64,000 bases of DNA from Clostridium sp. BJN0013 (GTDB taxonomy: Bacteria > Bacillota > Clostridia > Clostridiales > Clostridiaceae), in contig NZ_CP162495.1 in assembly GCF_040939125.1 (NCBI RefSeq), positions 1,984,001-2,048,000 on the forward strand, given 5' to 3'. The position numbers and the translations under genes are program-made. How positions within the stretch are numbered: the first letter of the stretch is position 1; each line of letters opens with the position of its first letter. Shown here in pieces: positions 9,262 through 18,315 of the stretch. Under the pieces are notes generated by a model that was given only the letters and a program-made list of their open reading frames with translations, did not search any database and was not told the DNA's origin.

Positions 9262-9601
9262 TATAGACTATACCTTGTCAAGTAAACAATAAAGATAATA
9301 AAAAATCTGAAACTTTTACGAATTTAATTTGCATTATTATAGAAATTAAGAAACAAATGCAAGAGTACTTAAATATGGAAAAAATGAGCTGGAAATTTGT
9401 TTAGTAACAATTGATTTACATCAGTATCATATGCTTATGATGAAAGAATATTTTGCTATGTTTTTGAAAAATAAATCTTTTCTTATTCTTATTTATTGTA
9501 TTTATATATATATATATATTAGATTGTTTATTTATAATTAATGTAGGCTATAGAATCAATGCAATAAAATATATTTTTTATTTAAGTTAGGTGATAATTA
9601 T
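9262..9601. other. AT-rich intergenic stretch with possible coding debris
   Basis: No gene is supported. Two short frames between about 9355 and 9480 (one including LEICLVTIDLHQYHMLMM) look coding-like in amino-acid composition but lack a start and RBS and are broken by stops; they may be remnants. A (TA)n tract occurs near 9505-9520. The promoter of the following gene should lie in the last 100 bases. Confidence 0.35.
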
Positions 9602-10981
9602 ATGAAAATAGTTTTTATTGTGCCGGCAGCAGATATAAGAAGAAATTCTATATATAGGTTTGGAGAAAAGATATATGGACATACAAATAGTATTGTAGGC
9701 CCGCTTATACTTGGTAGAATTTTAGAAAATGCAGGTCATAATGTAGAAGTATATGAAGAATTATACAAAGATTTAAACTTTAATAAATTTAAAACTGCAG
9801 ATTTGATACTATTGTATACCATGACTTCTAACTCAACTAGAGCTTACTATATTGCAGATTATTTTAGAAATAAAGAACATAAGAGGGTTATAATAGGAGG
9901 AATACATGCATCAGGTATGCCAGAAGAAGCTTTACAGCATGCAGATCAGGTGATTGTAGGTGAAGGAGAGAGAGTAATTAAAGATGTAGTTGAAGGTAAA
10001 ATCAAGGATAGAATAGTTTATTCAAAATGTATAGAAAATTTAGATGAAATACCATTTCCAGATTATAATATTCTTAAAACCCCATGTGATGCGGCCAATG
10101 TAATTACATCAAGGGGATGTCCCTTTAAATGTTCTTTTTGTACTACATCAAGAATGTTTTATCCTTACAGAAAAAGGACGCCAGATAATGTAATAGAAGA
10201 ACTTAAAATGTATAAAAAGCAAGGATTTAAATATATGAATTTTGAAGATGATAATTTTACTGCAGATAAAGCTAGGGCTAAAGAAATATTAAAAAAGATG
10301 ATTTCAAATAATTTGGTATTTAAAGAGACGTTCTTTTTTGGAAGAACAGATATGGCAAATGATGAAGAATTGCTTCAATTGCTTCATGATGCTCATTTAA
10401 ATAGAGTACTTATAGGAATAGAATCTTTGAACCAGAAATCTTTAGATGATATAAATAAAAAACAAAAAATTTCTGATATTGAGAAATGTGGTGAGGTTCT
10501 TGTAAAATATAAAATAAAAATTATAGCAAGTTTAGTACTTGGATTAGATGGCGACAGCAAGGACGATATGGAAAAAGGTGAGAAATTTTGCGAAAAAATA
10601 AATGCTTATCAATTTCAACCTGCTATTTTAACTCCTTTTCCCAAAACTCCTATTTATGAACAGTACAAAAATGAACATCGTATACTGAATAATGATTGGC
10701 AATATTTTGATATGATGGTAGTAAATTTTAAGCCTAAAAATATGTCGCCTTATGATTTACAAAGTGAGTTTTTTAAATTAACAAAAATGTTTTATACTTT
10801 TAAATCCTCTTTCATAATGTTTAAAATTTTTGGATTTGCAGCAGGAATTAGAAGATTAGGATTATGGTTTGCAGTTAAGTTTTCAAATATATTTTTTAAA
10901 ATAAAATCTTGTATAAAAGATGGAAATATATATAATAAATTAAAAGAAATTTCTAATGGCATGAATAGTTTTAGTGGGTAA
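9602..10981 (+). CDS. B12-binding-domain radical SAM protein
   Basis: 459 residues. The N-terminal ~140 residues form a Rossmann-like cobalamin-binding domain (GPLILGRILENAGHNVEVYE, then IIGGIHASGMPEEAL and VGEGER), as in BchE and P-methylase-like enzymes. The radical SAM core follows with C173-x3-C177-x2-C180 in RGCPFKCSFC. Such proteins use SAM and often cobalamin for methylation or ring chemistry, but the substrate here is unknown. It is spaced 340 bases from the upstream radical SAM gene, so it is probably a separate transcription unit. The RBS (TTAGGTGATAATT) is only moderate. The C-terminal ~60 residues are lysine- and phenylalanine-rich. Confidence 0.85.
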   Translation: MKIVFIVPAADIRRNSIYRFGEKIYGHTNSIVGPLILGRILENAGHNVEVYEELYKDLNFNKFKTADLILLYTMTSNSTRAYYIADYFRNKEHKRVIIGGIHASGMPEEALQHADQVIVGEGERVIKDVVEGKIKDRIVYSKCIENLDEIPFPDYNILKTPCDAANVITSRGCPFKCSFCTTSRMFYPYRKRTPDNVIEELKMYKKQGFKYMNFEDDNFTADKARAKEILKKMISNNLVFKETFFFGRTDMANDEELLQLLHDAHLNRVLIGIESLNQKSLDDINKKQKISDIEKCGEVLVKYKIKIIASLVLGLDGDSKDDMEKGEKFCEKINAYQFQPAILTPFPKTPIYEQYKNEHRILNNDWQYFDMMVVNFKPKNMSPYDLQSEFFKLTKMFYTFKSSFIMFKIFGFAAGIRRLGLWFAVKFSNIFFKIKSCIKDGNIYNKLKEISNGMNSFSG

Positions 10982-11061
10982 TAATTAAAAAAAGTGTAAA
11001 TACAAGGCTATATGCGAACTGGGAAGACAATGCCATTACATCATCTTTTATAAATTTTATA

Positions 11062-11090
11062 TTGACAAAATATTTTAAAGGCCTTATAGT
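11062..11090 (+). promoter_or_regulatory. Sigma-A-type promoter of the metK leader
   Basis: TTGACA, a 17-base spacer, then TATAGT. It lies about 35 bases upstream of the riboswitch, placing the start of transcription near 11097. Confidence 0.75.
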
Positions 11091-11125
11091 GTATATAAAT
11101 CAAAAATGAGTTAATTAAATATAGA

Positions 11126-11238
11126 TTTCTTATCAAGAGAGACGGAGGGACTGGCCCTATGATGTCCGGCAACCAGAAAATTTATATTTCATGGTGCTAA
11201 TTCCAGCAGGTATTTAGTTTGGAACCTGATAGATAAGA
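11126..11238 (+). promoter_or_regulatory. SAM-I (S-box) riboswitch upstream of metK
   Basis: Contains the S-box core: CTTATCAAGAGAG opening P1, GGAGGGACTGGCCC, the internal GATG..CCGGCAACC, GGTGCTAATTCC, and closing GATAAGAG. SAM binding stabilises the aptamer and frees the downstream terminator, lowering metK expression when SAM is plentiful. It closely resembles the second copy in front of metA. Confidence 0.95.
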
Positions 11239-11252
11239 GACTAGAGGATATA

Positions 11253-11290
11253 AACTTCCTGAAGTTTCTTTACAGGAAGTTTTTTATTTT
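11253..11290 (+). terminator. Riboswitch-controlled terminator before metK
   Basis: AACTTCCTG pairs with CAGGAAGTT and is followed by TTTTTATTTT. It lies 15 bases after the aptamer, the normal expression platform of a transcriptional SAM-I switch. Confidence 0.88.
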
Positions 11291-11368
11291 AATTTAATAC
11301 AAGATAATGAAAAATATATGGAATTGGCTCGCTATTTAATTATAAAGCATGAATTGGAGGTAGTAAAA

Positions 11369-12577
11369 ATGAGTAGATTATTTACATCAGAATCTGTTAC
11401 GGAGGGACATCCAGATAAAATTTGTGATCAAATATCGGATTCCATATTAGATGCCATTATTGAAAAAGATGAGAATGGAAGAGTTGCTTGTGAAACGGTT
11501 GTGAATACAGGAATTGTAATTTTAGTGGGTGAGATATCAACTAAGGCTCATATAGATATACCTAAGATAGTGAGAAAGACTATAAGTGATATTGGATATA
11601 ATAATTCAAGATTTGGATTTGATGCATCTAACTGTGCTGTAATAACATCCATAGATGAGCAATCCTCAGATATTGCACTTGGAGTGGATGATTCTTTGGA
11701 ATCTAGAAATGGTGAAAAAGATAGTATTGAGGCAATTGGAGCAGGAGATCAGGGAATAGTATTTGGATTTGCAACTAATGAAACACCGGAATATCTACCC
11801 CTTCCAATAGTATTGGCTCACAAGCTTGCAAAGCAGCTTGCGGAGGTAAGGAAAAATAATATAATTCCGTATTTGGGTCCGGATGGCAAAACCCAAGTTA
11901 CAGTAGAATATGAAAGGGATAAGCCTATTAGAATAGATACTGTACTCATATCTTCTCAACATGAGGATAATATAAGTCATGATAAAATTGAAGAAGATAT
12001 AATAGATAAGGTCATTAAAGTAGCAATACCAAAATGGTTAATAGATTCCCATACAAAGTATCTGGTTAATCCTACTGGACGATTTGTAAAAGGGGGGCCA
12101 GAAGCGGATTCAGGTCTTACGGGAAGAAAAATAATAGTTGATAGTTATGGAGGATATGGGAGACACGGAGGCGGAGCATTTTCAGGGAAAGATCCAACTA
12201 AGGTAGACAGGTCAGGAGCTTATGCTGCAAGGTGGGTGGCAAAAAATTTGGTGGCAGCGGGCATAGCAGATAAAATTGAAGTAGAAATAGCCTATGCCAT
12301 AAGTGTTGCTAAACCTGTATCTATAAGTGTAGATACTTTTGGCACAGGTAAAGTAATAGATGATGATCAAATAGTAGAAATTATAAATGAAGTATTTGAT
12401 TTAAGGCCGGCAGCTATTATAAGGGATCTTAATTTAAGAAGACCTATATATAAAAATACTGCTGTATATGGACATTTCGGCAGAACTGACATAGATGCCC
12501 CTTGGGAAAGGCTTGATAAAGTTAATGAAATAAAAAGTGTATATAAAAATTATAAAAAATTGGTCAGCAGTCTTTAA
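11369..12577 (+). CDS. metK: S-adenosylmethionine synthetase
   Basis: 402 residues, usual length. Makes SAM from methionine and ATP. Diagnostic segments are [15 protein letters not shown] at the N-terminus, [10 protein letters not shown] in the middle, and the glycine-rich [22 protein letters not shown] that holds the ATP phosphates. I start at the ATG at 11369, behind GGAGG at seven bases and at the conserved MSRLFTSES start; the frame extends upstream to 11318 but without support. It is controlled by the SAM-I riboswitch. The PLP enzyme gene follows after 93 bases containing a hairpin, so the two may be partly co-transcribed. Confidence 0.97.
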   Translation: MSRLFTSESVTEGHPDKICDQISDSILDAIIEKDENGRVACETVVNTGIVILVGEISTKAHIDIPKIVRKTISDIGYNNSRFGFDASNCAVITSIDEQSSDIALGVDDSLESRNGEKDSIEAIGAGDQGIVFGFATNETPEYLPLPIVLAHKLAKQLAEVRKNNIIPYLGPDGKTQVTVEYERDKPIRIDTVLISSQHEDNISHDKIEEDIIDKVIKVAIPKWLIDSHTKYLVNPTGRFVKGGPEADSGLTGRKIIVDSYGGYGRHGGGAFSGKDPTKVDRSGAYAARWVAKNLVAAGIADKIEVEIAYAISVAKPVSISVDTFGTGKVIDDDQIVEIINEVFDLRPAAIIRDLNLRRPIYKNTAVYGHFGRTDIDAPWERLDKVNEIKSVYKNYKKLVSSL

Positions 12578-12610
12578 TTATATTAGTATATCAAATAAAT
12601 CATTATACCT

Positions 12611-12647
12611 TGCATAATACTGCTTGAACAGCAGTATTATGCAGCAA
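12611..12647 (+). terminator. Hairpin between metK and the PLP enzyme gene
   Basis: TGCATAATACTGC pairs with GCAGTATTATGCA around a short loop (GCATAATACTGCttgaacaGCAGTATTATGC). It has no T tract, so it is more likely an mRNA-processing or attenuating hairpin than a strong terminator. Confidence 0.5.
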
Positions 12648-12670
12648 AATATTGGAGGGGAAAATATAAG

Positions 12671-13852
12671 ATGATTGATAAGAACAATGTTGATTTTATA
12701 ACAAAATGCATTCATGTAGGAAATGGAATTGACAAGGAAACAGGAGCTATCAGACGTCCTATAACTATGGCAAATTGTTATAGACTGCCGGAGGATGCAT
12801 CTTCTATAAATTGGAGTGATGTAGATCAGCTACTTTATACAAGGAATACTTCTGCTAACCAGATATACCTTCAGGAAAAGTTAGCTTCCCTTGAGGAGGG
12901 AGAAGATTGTGTGGTACTTGCAAGTGGTGTTTCTGCATTGGCTGGTGTATTTTTTGCCTTTTTAAATAAGGAGTCACATGTAATTTGTTCCAATGTCTCC
13001 TATATAGCAGTTTATAGATTATTAAATGAATATTTACCAGATAAGTATGGAATAGAAGCAAGTCTTGTAGACACTTCTAATTTAGAAGAGATAAAAAGAG
13101 CAATACGACCAAATACAAAGCTTATCCATATTGAAACTCCAGGAAACCCTACTACTAAAATAAGTGATATTGAAGAAATATCTAAAATTGCAAAATCCAT
13201 TGGAGCTTTATTAAGTGTTGATAGCACCTTTGCATCTCCATTTTTACAAAAACCTCTGCAGCTTGGGGCTGATCTTGTCATACACAGCTTGACAAAGTAT
13301 ATAAATGGACATGGAGATGCCATGGGAGGAGCAGTAATTGGTAAAAAAGAACTTATAGATAAAATAAAACGTGAAGCTATGGTTAATCTGGGAGGAACTA
13401 TAAGTCCTTTTAATGCATGGTTAATTATGCGTGGAGTTGTAACACTTCCACTGCGTATGAAACAGCATAGTGAAACTGCATTGGAGGTGGCTAAATATCT
13501 TGAATCAAACCCAGTAGTAAAGTTTGTAGCATACCCTGGACTAGAAAGCCATCCGCAGCATGATATTGCCAAGAAACAGATGAAAATGTATTCGGGGATA
13601 ATTTCTTTTGCACTTAAAGCAGATGTAGATACACATAATAAATTTATTAATTCACTGGAATTGATCACTCAGGCCGTTTCATTAGGGCATGATGAGAGCT
13701 TAATTGTTTATACTGGCCCAAATGATGAGAGAATTAACTTTTACCCAGAGGTGTTTAAGGATGGATATGTTAGATTTAGCATAGGACTAGAAAGTGCTAG
13801 TGATATTATATCTGATTTAAAACAGGCCTTGGAAAAATGCGGATTACAGTAA
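12671..13852 (+). CDS. Cys/Met-metabolism PLP enzyme (trans-sulfuration family)
   Basis: 393 residues, fold type I PLP enzyme of the cystathionine gamma-synthase / gamma-lyase / O-acetylhomoserine sulfhydrylase family. The PLP lysine is K209 in HSLTKYINGHGD; D184 (SVDSTFASP) contacts the pyridine nitrogen; YTR at 56-58 is the conserved phosphate-contact motif. The active-site Tyr region reads SYIAVYRLL, without the Cys typical of methionine gamma-lyases. Family members cannot be separated reliably by eye. The context (metK upstream, metA convergent) favours homocysteine synthesis from O-acetylhomoserine or a cystathionine step. RBS TGGAGGGG precedes the ATG. Confidence 0.85.
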   Translation: MIDKNNVDFITKCIHVGNGIDKETGAIRRPITMANCYRLPEDASSINWSDVDQLLYTRNTSANQIYLQEKLASLEEGEDCVVLASGVSALAGVFFAFLNKESHVICSNVSYIAVYRLLNEYLPDKYGIEASLVDTSNLEEIKRAIRPNTKLIHIETPGNPTTKISDIEEISKIAKSIGALLSVDSTFASPFLQKPLQLGADLVIHSLTKYINGHGDAMGGAVIGKKELIDKIKREAMVNLGGTISPFNAWLIMRGVVTLPLRMKQHSETALEVAKYLESNPVVKFVAYPGLESHPQHDIAKKQMKMYSGIISFALKADVDTHNKFINSLELITQAVSLGHDESLIVYTGPNDERINFYPEVFKDGYVRFSIGLESASDIISDLKQALEKCGLQ

Positions 13853-13867
13853 GTTGGTAAATAAAAA

Positions 13868-13937
13868 TTAAGTAAGCATTATCTGGAGAAATACTTACTT
13901 AAAGAGCAGATTTAATTTTTATGTAAATCTGCTCCTA
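13868..13937. terminator. Two hairpins between convergent genes
   Basis: AAGTAAG...CTTACTT at 13869-13901, then GAGCAGATTT...AAATCTGCTC at 13905-13935 flanked by A and T tracts. Together they can terminate the plus-strand PLP gene and the minus-strand metA. Confidence 0.7.
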
Positions 13938-13971
13938 TTTAGTATAATAGAATTATTTTAAATAGATATTA

Positions 13972-14886
13972 TTATAGCTTATTCAAATCATAAGGTGTTT
14001 CCTGATATACATAATAATTGAGCCAATTTAAAAATAGTAGGTTAGAATGGCTTTTCCAATTTGATAAAGGGGTTTTATCTGGATTATCATCTGGAAAATA
14101 ATTTTTGGGTATATCTATAGGTAAATTCAGTGCTATATCTCTTTCATATTCTGATTTTAATGTTAAAGTATCATATTCAGGATGTCCAGCAATAAAGATC
14201 TGGCGTCCACCTTTTGTCGCTACTATATAGACACCAGCTTCCTTGGATTCAGAAATTATTTCTAGTTCAGGAATTTTTTCGATATCCTTTCTTTTTACAA
14301 AGGTATATCTGGAATGTGGCGCATAAAATATATCATCAAAACCTCTAAAAAGTTTAATATTAGCCCTATTTATAGTATGAGAGAAAACACCGGATATTTT
14401 TTTATCCAGCATATATTTTGGAATTTTAAAGTGATGGTAAAGTCCTGCCTGAGATCCCCAGCATATATACATAGTTGAATAAACATTTTGGGTACTCCAA
14501 TCCATAATTTCAGTTAATTCTTTCCAATAATCAACGTCCTCAAATTCAAGTTTTTCTATGGGTGCACCTGTTATTATCATACCATCGAATTTTTTGTTTT
14601 TTATCTCTTCAAAAGTTTCATAATATTTAATTAAATATTCTTCAGGAGTATTTTTTGAATTATGAGACTTTAAATACATTAAAGATATATCAACTTGTAT
14701 AGGTGAATTACTTAACAATCTTAAAAGTTGTATTTCAGTAATGGTTTTAAGGGGCATTAAATTTAATATAATTATATTAAGTGGTCTTATATCTTGTCGT
14801 ACTGCATGATTTTCATTCATAACAAATATATTTTCAGCTTTTAATACTTTAGAAGCTGGAAGATTATTAGGTATATTTATTGGCAT
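13972..14886 (-). CDS. metA: Homoserine O-acetyltransferase (MetA family)
   Basis: 304 residues, the normal MetA length. The catalytic triad-like residues fall at the canonical numbers: C142 in [14 protein letters not shown]235 and E237 in AGHPEYD. Residue 111 is Glu ([10 protein letters not shown]); published work on MetA proteins links Glu at 111 to acetyl-CoA use and Gly to succinyl-CoA, so the product is predicted to be O-acetylhomoserine. It is the first committed step of methionine synthesis. RBS AAGGAGGG precedes the ATG. Expression is controlled by a SAM-I riboswitch 150 bases upstream. The PLP gene converging from the other side could use its product. Confidence 0.95.
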   Translation of the reverse strand: MPINIPNNLPASKVLKAENIFVMNENHAVRQDIRPLNIIILNLMPLKTITEIQLLRLLSNSPIQVDISLMYLKSHNSKNTPEEYLIKYYETFEEIKNKKFDGMIITGAPIEKLEFEDVDYWKELTEIMDWSTQNVYSTMYICWGSQAGLYHHFKIPKYMLDKKISGVFSHTINRANIKLFRGFDDIFYAPHSRYTFVKRKDIEKIPELEIISESKEAGVYIVATKGGRQIFIAGHPEYDTLTLKSEYERDIALNLPIDIPKNYFPDDNPDKTPLSNWKSHSNLLFLNWLNYYVYQETPYDLNKL

Positions 14887-14973
14887 AAAATCCCTCCTTA
14901 AATTATAATATTTTTAGTGGTAATCAAATAAAAATCTTATTATTCAAATTTCAATTTTGGAGTTAAAATAAAA

Positions 14974-15008
14974 TAAAAGTTATTTTTCTGTAAGAAAAAT
15001 AACTTTTA
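14974..15008 (-). terminator. Riboswitch-controlled terminator before metA
   Basis: Read on the minus strand, TAAAAGTTATTTTTCT pairs with AGAAAAATAACTTTTA. It lies between the SAM-I aptamer and metA and forms the expression platform. The following U-rich run is short. Confidence 0.75.
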
Positions 15009-15033
15009 CAATAAACTAATTTGAAATTATTTT

Positions 15034-15138
15034 CCTTATCTCTCAGAAATAATCTGCTGGAATTAACACCATACATTTTAATAAAATGTTGGTTGTCGGG
15101 TTTCATAGGGCCAGTCCCTCCGCCGCTCTTGATAAGAT
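15034..15138 (-). promoter_or_regulatory. SAM-I (S-box) riboswitch upstream of metA
   Basis: Minus strand shows the S-box core: CTTATCAAGAGCGGCGGAGG, GACTGGCCCTATGAAACCCG, ACAACC, GGTGTTAATTCCAGCAG and closing GAGAGATAAGG. It is the same class as the copy in front of metK, 3.8 kb away on the other strand. Confidence 0.95.
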
Positions 15139-15160
15139 TAAATTTGATTTTATATTACAT

Positions 15161-15187
15161 GCTATACTAAAATTTCATTTTTGTCAA
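15161..15187 (-). promoter_or_regulatory. Probable promoter of the metA leader
   Basis: On the minus strand a perfect TTGACA (plus 15182-15187) is followed after 15 bases by TATAGC, or after 17 by TAGCAT. It lies about 23 bases upstream of the aptamer. Confidence 0.55.
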
Positions 15188-15189
15188 TA

Positions 15190-15932
15190 ATTCATTTTAA
15201 CTGAAGACTAATCGATTTAAAGACCGGATTCTCTAAATTTATGTTCTGAAGTTCTTATTAAATTATGTAAAGGCCGTTTTAAAAGTGACAAAAGTAAAAA
15301 TACACAAGAAAAATCATAATTATTACTGCTTAGTTTATTTTGAATATCTTTTAATTCTTTATTTAAATTTATGTAATAATATATTATATTACTGACTAGT
15401 CAGTAATATAATTAAACATCTTTTTTGTACTGGTGTCAATAAATTAAACCATGAAATTTATTGATTAGTCTATTTATTCTCTTAGACTTTATCTAAATCT
15501 AGAAATCATTTAACATAAATAGTATATGAGAATTAAAGCATGGCCAATCTTAGATAAAAAAGAGTATGCTGTTTATAGAGTAGTTAGTAAAGGCATAATA
15601 GGAGATAGGCTGGCGTTAAAAATGCCTTAAATACGAAACTTATATAATTTATGGATTATGTGATATAATAATATGTAATGTAGATAAAGTATTAGTTCAG
15701 TAACAAATTGTATAAAAAATTTTAATGAATAAATATTTATTTTGAAATTTCACTTTTTATAATACCTTAGTTTTTTCAAAATGAGTATAATCAGTGTAAA
15801 CCATGTTACTGGTTATAAATTGTTAACAATATTGACACATAAGTGTAATAACTATTTAGTAATATGTAGTAATATTCATTATTATAAAATTATTATAAAA
15901 GCCTTTTTAGGCGGAAATGGAGAGAAATTATT
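15190..15932. other. Intergenic stretch with orphan palindrome and a short frame
   Basis: 740 bases without a supported gene. It contains the 30-bp palindrome at 15383-15412 and one 34-codon ATG frame (15526-15630, containing KKEYAVYRVVSKGIIGDRL) that lacks a clear RBS and that I do not recognise. The A+T-rich last 200 bases should hold the promoter for the next gene, with TTGACA near 15832. Confidence 0.4.
15383..15412. promoter_or_regulatory. 30-bp perfect palindrome resembling a TetR-family operator
   Basis: The core TTACTGACTAGTCAGTAA lies in a palindrome whose two 15-base halves (ATTATATTACTGACT and its complement) match perfectly. TGACTAGTCA-centred palindromes are typical operators of TetR/AcrR regulators. 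No regulator or target gene is adjacent, so the site appears orphaned. Confidence 0.55.
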
Positions 15933-16394
15933 ATGAAATTTAAAGGTAAGAGTGCATTTGAAAAATCAGGTAAGTTTTCCAGCTGGATTGCTTTTTATAT
16001 TGCTGCTTTAGTCACAGCATTGGTTGGAATTGCATTATTGGTAAATAATATTATATTATTTAGAAAGACTGTAAATCAATATGTAGCTCAAGGGTATTCT
16101 GCAAATATTGTACTTGAACAATTAGTACCATCTCAATTATTACCTGGAATATTTGAGTTTATTGGTGTGTATGGGGGAATTGTATGTATTTTAATAGGAA
16201 TAGGTATAATTAATAAGAAATTTTCAAAACTTTTTGGTAAATTATATAATTGTGATAATAGTTTAGAAGAAGATATGCCAGAACAAGAGGTTATCGAAGT
16301 AAATCAGGCAGAAAATGTAGAAACTCCAAAAAACACAGAAATGGATAAATACGATGAAAATAAGGGTATAGAAGAGACAAATAAAGAACAATAG
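15933..16394 (+). CDS. Small membrane protein, unknown function
   Basis: 153 residues, not recognised. Two hydrophobic helices are clear: about 17-43 (WIAFYIAALVTALVGIALLV) and about 68-90 (GIFEFIGVYGGIVCILIGIG), joined by a polar extracytoplasmic loop. The C-terminal ~50 residues are acidic and Glu/Asn-rich (EEDMPEQEVIEVNQAE...), presumably cytoplasmic. RBS GGCGGAAATGGAGAG lies just before the ATG. The next gene is 150 bases downstream and also of unknown function. A role cannot be inferred. Confidence 0.65.
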   Translation: MKFKGKSAFEKSGKFSSWIAFYIAALVTALVGIALLVNNIILFRKTVNQYVAQGYSANIVLEQLVPSQLLPGIFEFIGVYGGIVCILIGIGIINKKFSKLFGKLYNCDNSLEEDMPEQEVIEVNQAENVETPKNTEMDKYDENKGIEETNKEQ

Positions 16395-16544
16395 CCAGTA
16401 AAAAAAGTTTTACTTTTTAATCTTAAGTCAGTACATATTAAACATATAATTATATAAAGAAAAATAATTTATATTATTTTATTCCAATATTAAAAAAAAG
16501 ATTATATAATTTAATTAAAACAAAAATATGGGGGATGTTTGCTG

Positions 16545-16937
16545 ATGGATTGGAAAGAAAAGTATATTTATGAATTATGCAGTAAAACAATTGATGGCGA
16601 AAAGGCGTTAAATGCAATTAATAACTTTGTAGCTGAGATGAAAAACGTATTAGACAAGTATTATGTAAAAAAGTCTACTATAGAAATTGATGAGGATAAA
16701 AATACTATTAAAATTTATGGAAATGTTATAAAATGGAATATTACTGGAGAAAAATTTGAATTAAGTTCTAATAATGGTAAAAGTATAAATATATCTGTTT
16801 ATAAAAATAAACATAAAATTAGATATTGTGAGGGTAGTCATACTAAAAAATCAGGAGTGTATATACTTAATAATAGTGATGCATACAATCATTATGTAGA
16901 TGAAGCTTTTGAATATCTGTTAATGCTAGATAATTAG
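16545..16937 (+). CDS. Hypothetical cytoplasmic protein
   Basis: 130 residues from the ATG at 16545, which has GGGGG at about ten bases; a TTG two codons earlier is less likely. Not recognised. Composition is rich in Lys, Asn and Ile, with a predicted alpha (1-40) / beta (41-105, several short strands) / alpha (110-130) arrangement. No signal peptide, membrane segment or Cys-based motif. It stands alone between a membrane-protein gene and the minus-strand RNA candidate. Confidence 0.55.
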   Translation: MDWKEKYIYELCSKTIDGEKALNAINNFVAEMKNVLDKYYVKKSTIEIDEDKNTIKIYGNVIKWNITGEKFELSSNNGKSINISVYKNKHKIRYCEGSHTKKSGVYILNNSDAYNHYVDEAFEYLLMLDN

Positions 16938-16998
16938 TGTATTAAATTTTTTAATTATTCTTCTCTTTGTATTGAAAATTAATATGTAAATCATTAAA

Positions 16999-17161
16999 AT
17001 ATCATAAATCTATTTTATCCGAAGGCTGCCGACAACATTCACAACTCCTTTAAAGTGGGAGATAATCACTGATATGCTATGGATAAGTTCTTCCAAGGTT
17101 CAAATGGAAAAAGGTAGTTCTCATGAGTAAGTTCCACCTGAACCTAAGAATCACTTGATAT
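16999..17161 (-). ncRNA. Candidate structured RNA, copy A
   Basis: The reverse complement of this segment aligns end to end with 21522-21681. Shared blocks, in order, are ATCAAGTGATT, CCATnTGAACCTTnGAnGAnCTTAT, CAGTGATnATCTCC and GGATAAA. In copy A a 14-pair hairpin joins 17132-17145 to 17096-17109. Its two wobble pairs are G-U only if the minus strand is transcribed; on the plus strand they would be mismatches. The outermost bases ATATCA / TGATAT can close the structure. No ORF runs through it. I do not recognise the family. A plus-strand promoter-like TTGAAA-17-TAAAAT at 16972-17000 leaves the opposite orientation possible. Confidence 0.55.
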
Positions 17162-17263
17162 GTAAATTATATTACAGTATAAATGAAAAAGAATAGTGGC
17201 AACATATAAACGTAATTTAAAGTGGTTAGATTATAGATTCATGATATGGAGGAGAATAAAAGT

Positions 17264-17509
17264 ATGAATATTAACGACAAGAATTTACAAGAAGCAAGAA
17301 AATTAAATCAACAATCTAAAAATAAAAAGGGAAATGCATCAAGCAATGTGAGTTCTTTAATAAATAATGATTCAAATATTCAAGAAGCCAGACAATCGAA
17401 CCAGCAATCAAGGGAAAAAAGTAGTTCACCTAGTTTTACTAATAGTATAAATAATTTAGAAGAAACTAAAAAATTAAATCAACAATCAAGACAAAATAAA
17501 GGTAAATAA
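17264..17509 (+). CDS. Small repeat protein resembling gamma-type spore proteins
   Basis: 81 residues from the ATG at 17264, which follows GGAGGAG at eight bases; the upstream ATG at 17246 would place the RBS inside the gene. The protein is three copies of a short unit: LQEARKLNQQSKNKKG, IQEARQSNQQSREKSS and LEETKKLNQQSRQNKGK, separated by Ser/Asn-rich linkers. It has almost no hydrophobic residues, no Cys or Trp, and high Asn and Gln. Repeated, Gln/Asn-rich, hydrophilic proteins of this size resemble gamma-type small acid-soluble spore proteins, an amino-acid reserve for germination, but the match is by style rather than by a fixed motif. A strong terminator follows. Confidence 0.6.
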   Translation: MNINDKNLQEARKLNQQSKNKKGNASSNVSSLINNDSNIQEARQSNQQSREKSSSPSFTNSINNLEETKKLNQQSRQNKGK

Positions 17510-17544
17510 CTAACTAATTAATTTTACCAGTAAAATTTACAAAT

Positions 17545-17586
17545 AAAATCCATCATATTACAGTAACATAATATGATGGATTTTAG
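17545..17586 (+). terminator. Strong Rho-independent terminator
   Basis: AAAATCCATCATATTA pairs with TAATATGATGGATTTTA around an 8-base loop. It closes the small repeat-protein gene. Confidence 0.8.
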
Positions 17587-17792
17587 TAAATATTTTATAA
17601 ATGTGAAGTGTGAAGTTTTATTGCATTGATTAGGAATTTAAGCATATCATCTCAATTAAGAGGACAGCCCTAATAAAAAAGATTATGAAGTGTTTTAAAT
17701 TATATAATATACATTTAAAAATTTATACGATTGAACTTAAAAATTGTTTGATAAATTATGGCAGTTTATAAAAATAGAAAGAAGTGATATAT

Positions 17793-18194
17793 ATGGAAAG
17801 GACATTAGTACTTATAAAACCAGATGCTATGGAAAGAAAATTAATGGGTGAGATAATATCTATTTATGAAAAAAAGGGATTGCATATAGCCGCTTTAAAG
17901 ATAGTAAAGCCAACTATAGAAATAGCTGAAAAACATTATAATGAACATAAAGGCAAACCATTTTTTCAAGAGCTGATTAATTTTATTACACGCAGTGAAG
18001 TCTGTGCTTTAATTATAGAGGCGGATAATGCAGTAGAATTAGTGCGAAAAATAAATGGAGATACAGACCCTTTAAATGCAGAAGTAGGAACTATAAGAGG
18101 AAAGTTTGCTATATCAAAATCTGAAAATGCAGTCCATTCCTCAGATAGCTCGGAAAGTGCAGAACGTGAAATAGAAATATGGTTCTCTAATTAA
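17793..18194 (+). CDS. ndk: Nucleoside diphosphate kinase
   Basis: 133 residues. Transfers phosphate between nucleoside tri- and diphosphates through a phosphohistidine. Clear signatures: MERTLVLIKPDAMERK at the start, RGxF-type segment IRGKFAIS, and the active-site H115 in ENAVHSSDSSESAEREI (usual NxxHGSDS, here HSSDS). I start at the ATG at 17793 behind GAAAGAAGTG, matching the family N-terminus; a GTG three codons earlier is possible. It stands alone, with 120 bases to a convergent gene. Confidence 0.96.
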   Translation: MERTLVLIKPDAMERKLMGEIISIYEKKGLHIAALKIVKPTIEIAEKHYNEHKGKPFFQELINFITRSEVCALIIEADNAVELVRKINGDTDPLNAEVGTIRGKFAISKSENAVHSSDSSESAEREIEIWFSN

Positions 18195-18315
18195 ATTTTA
18201 TTTAAGTGGTATATTGAGTTAAAGCTGAAATATCAAATTGAAATTATTATGCTCTAACTTTAAAGCTTAAACCAGTAAAAGCAGCTTATACAACAAAAAT
18301 TAATTTTAAGGGAAA

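Noticed and set aside
13012-13668. 218-codon minus-strand frame opposite the PLP enzyme gene
   Set aside because: It lies antisense to a well-conserved enzyme, has a Ser/Pro/Cys-rich shadow composition and no RBS.
15526-15630. 34-codon ATG frame
   Set aside because: No RBS, no recognisable product; kept only as a note in the gap entry.
16972-17000. Plus-strand promoter TTGAAA-17-TAAAAT
   Set aside because: A good match, but it would transcribe copy A of the RNA in the orientation disfavoured by its G-U pairs; AT-rich sequence gives many such matches, so it is mentioned only as an alternative.
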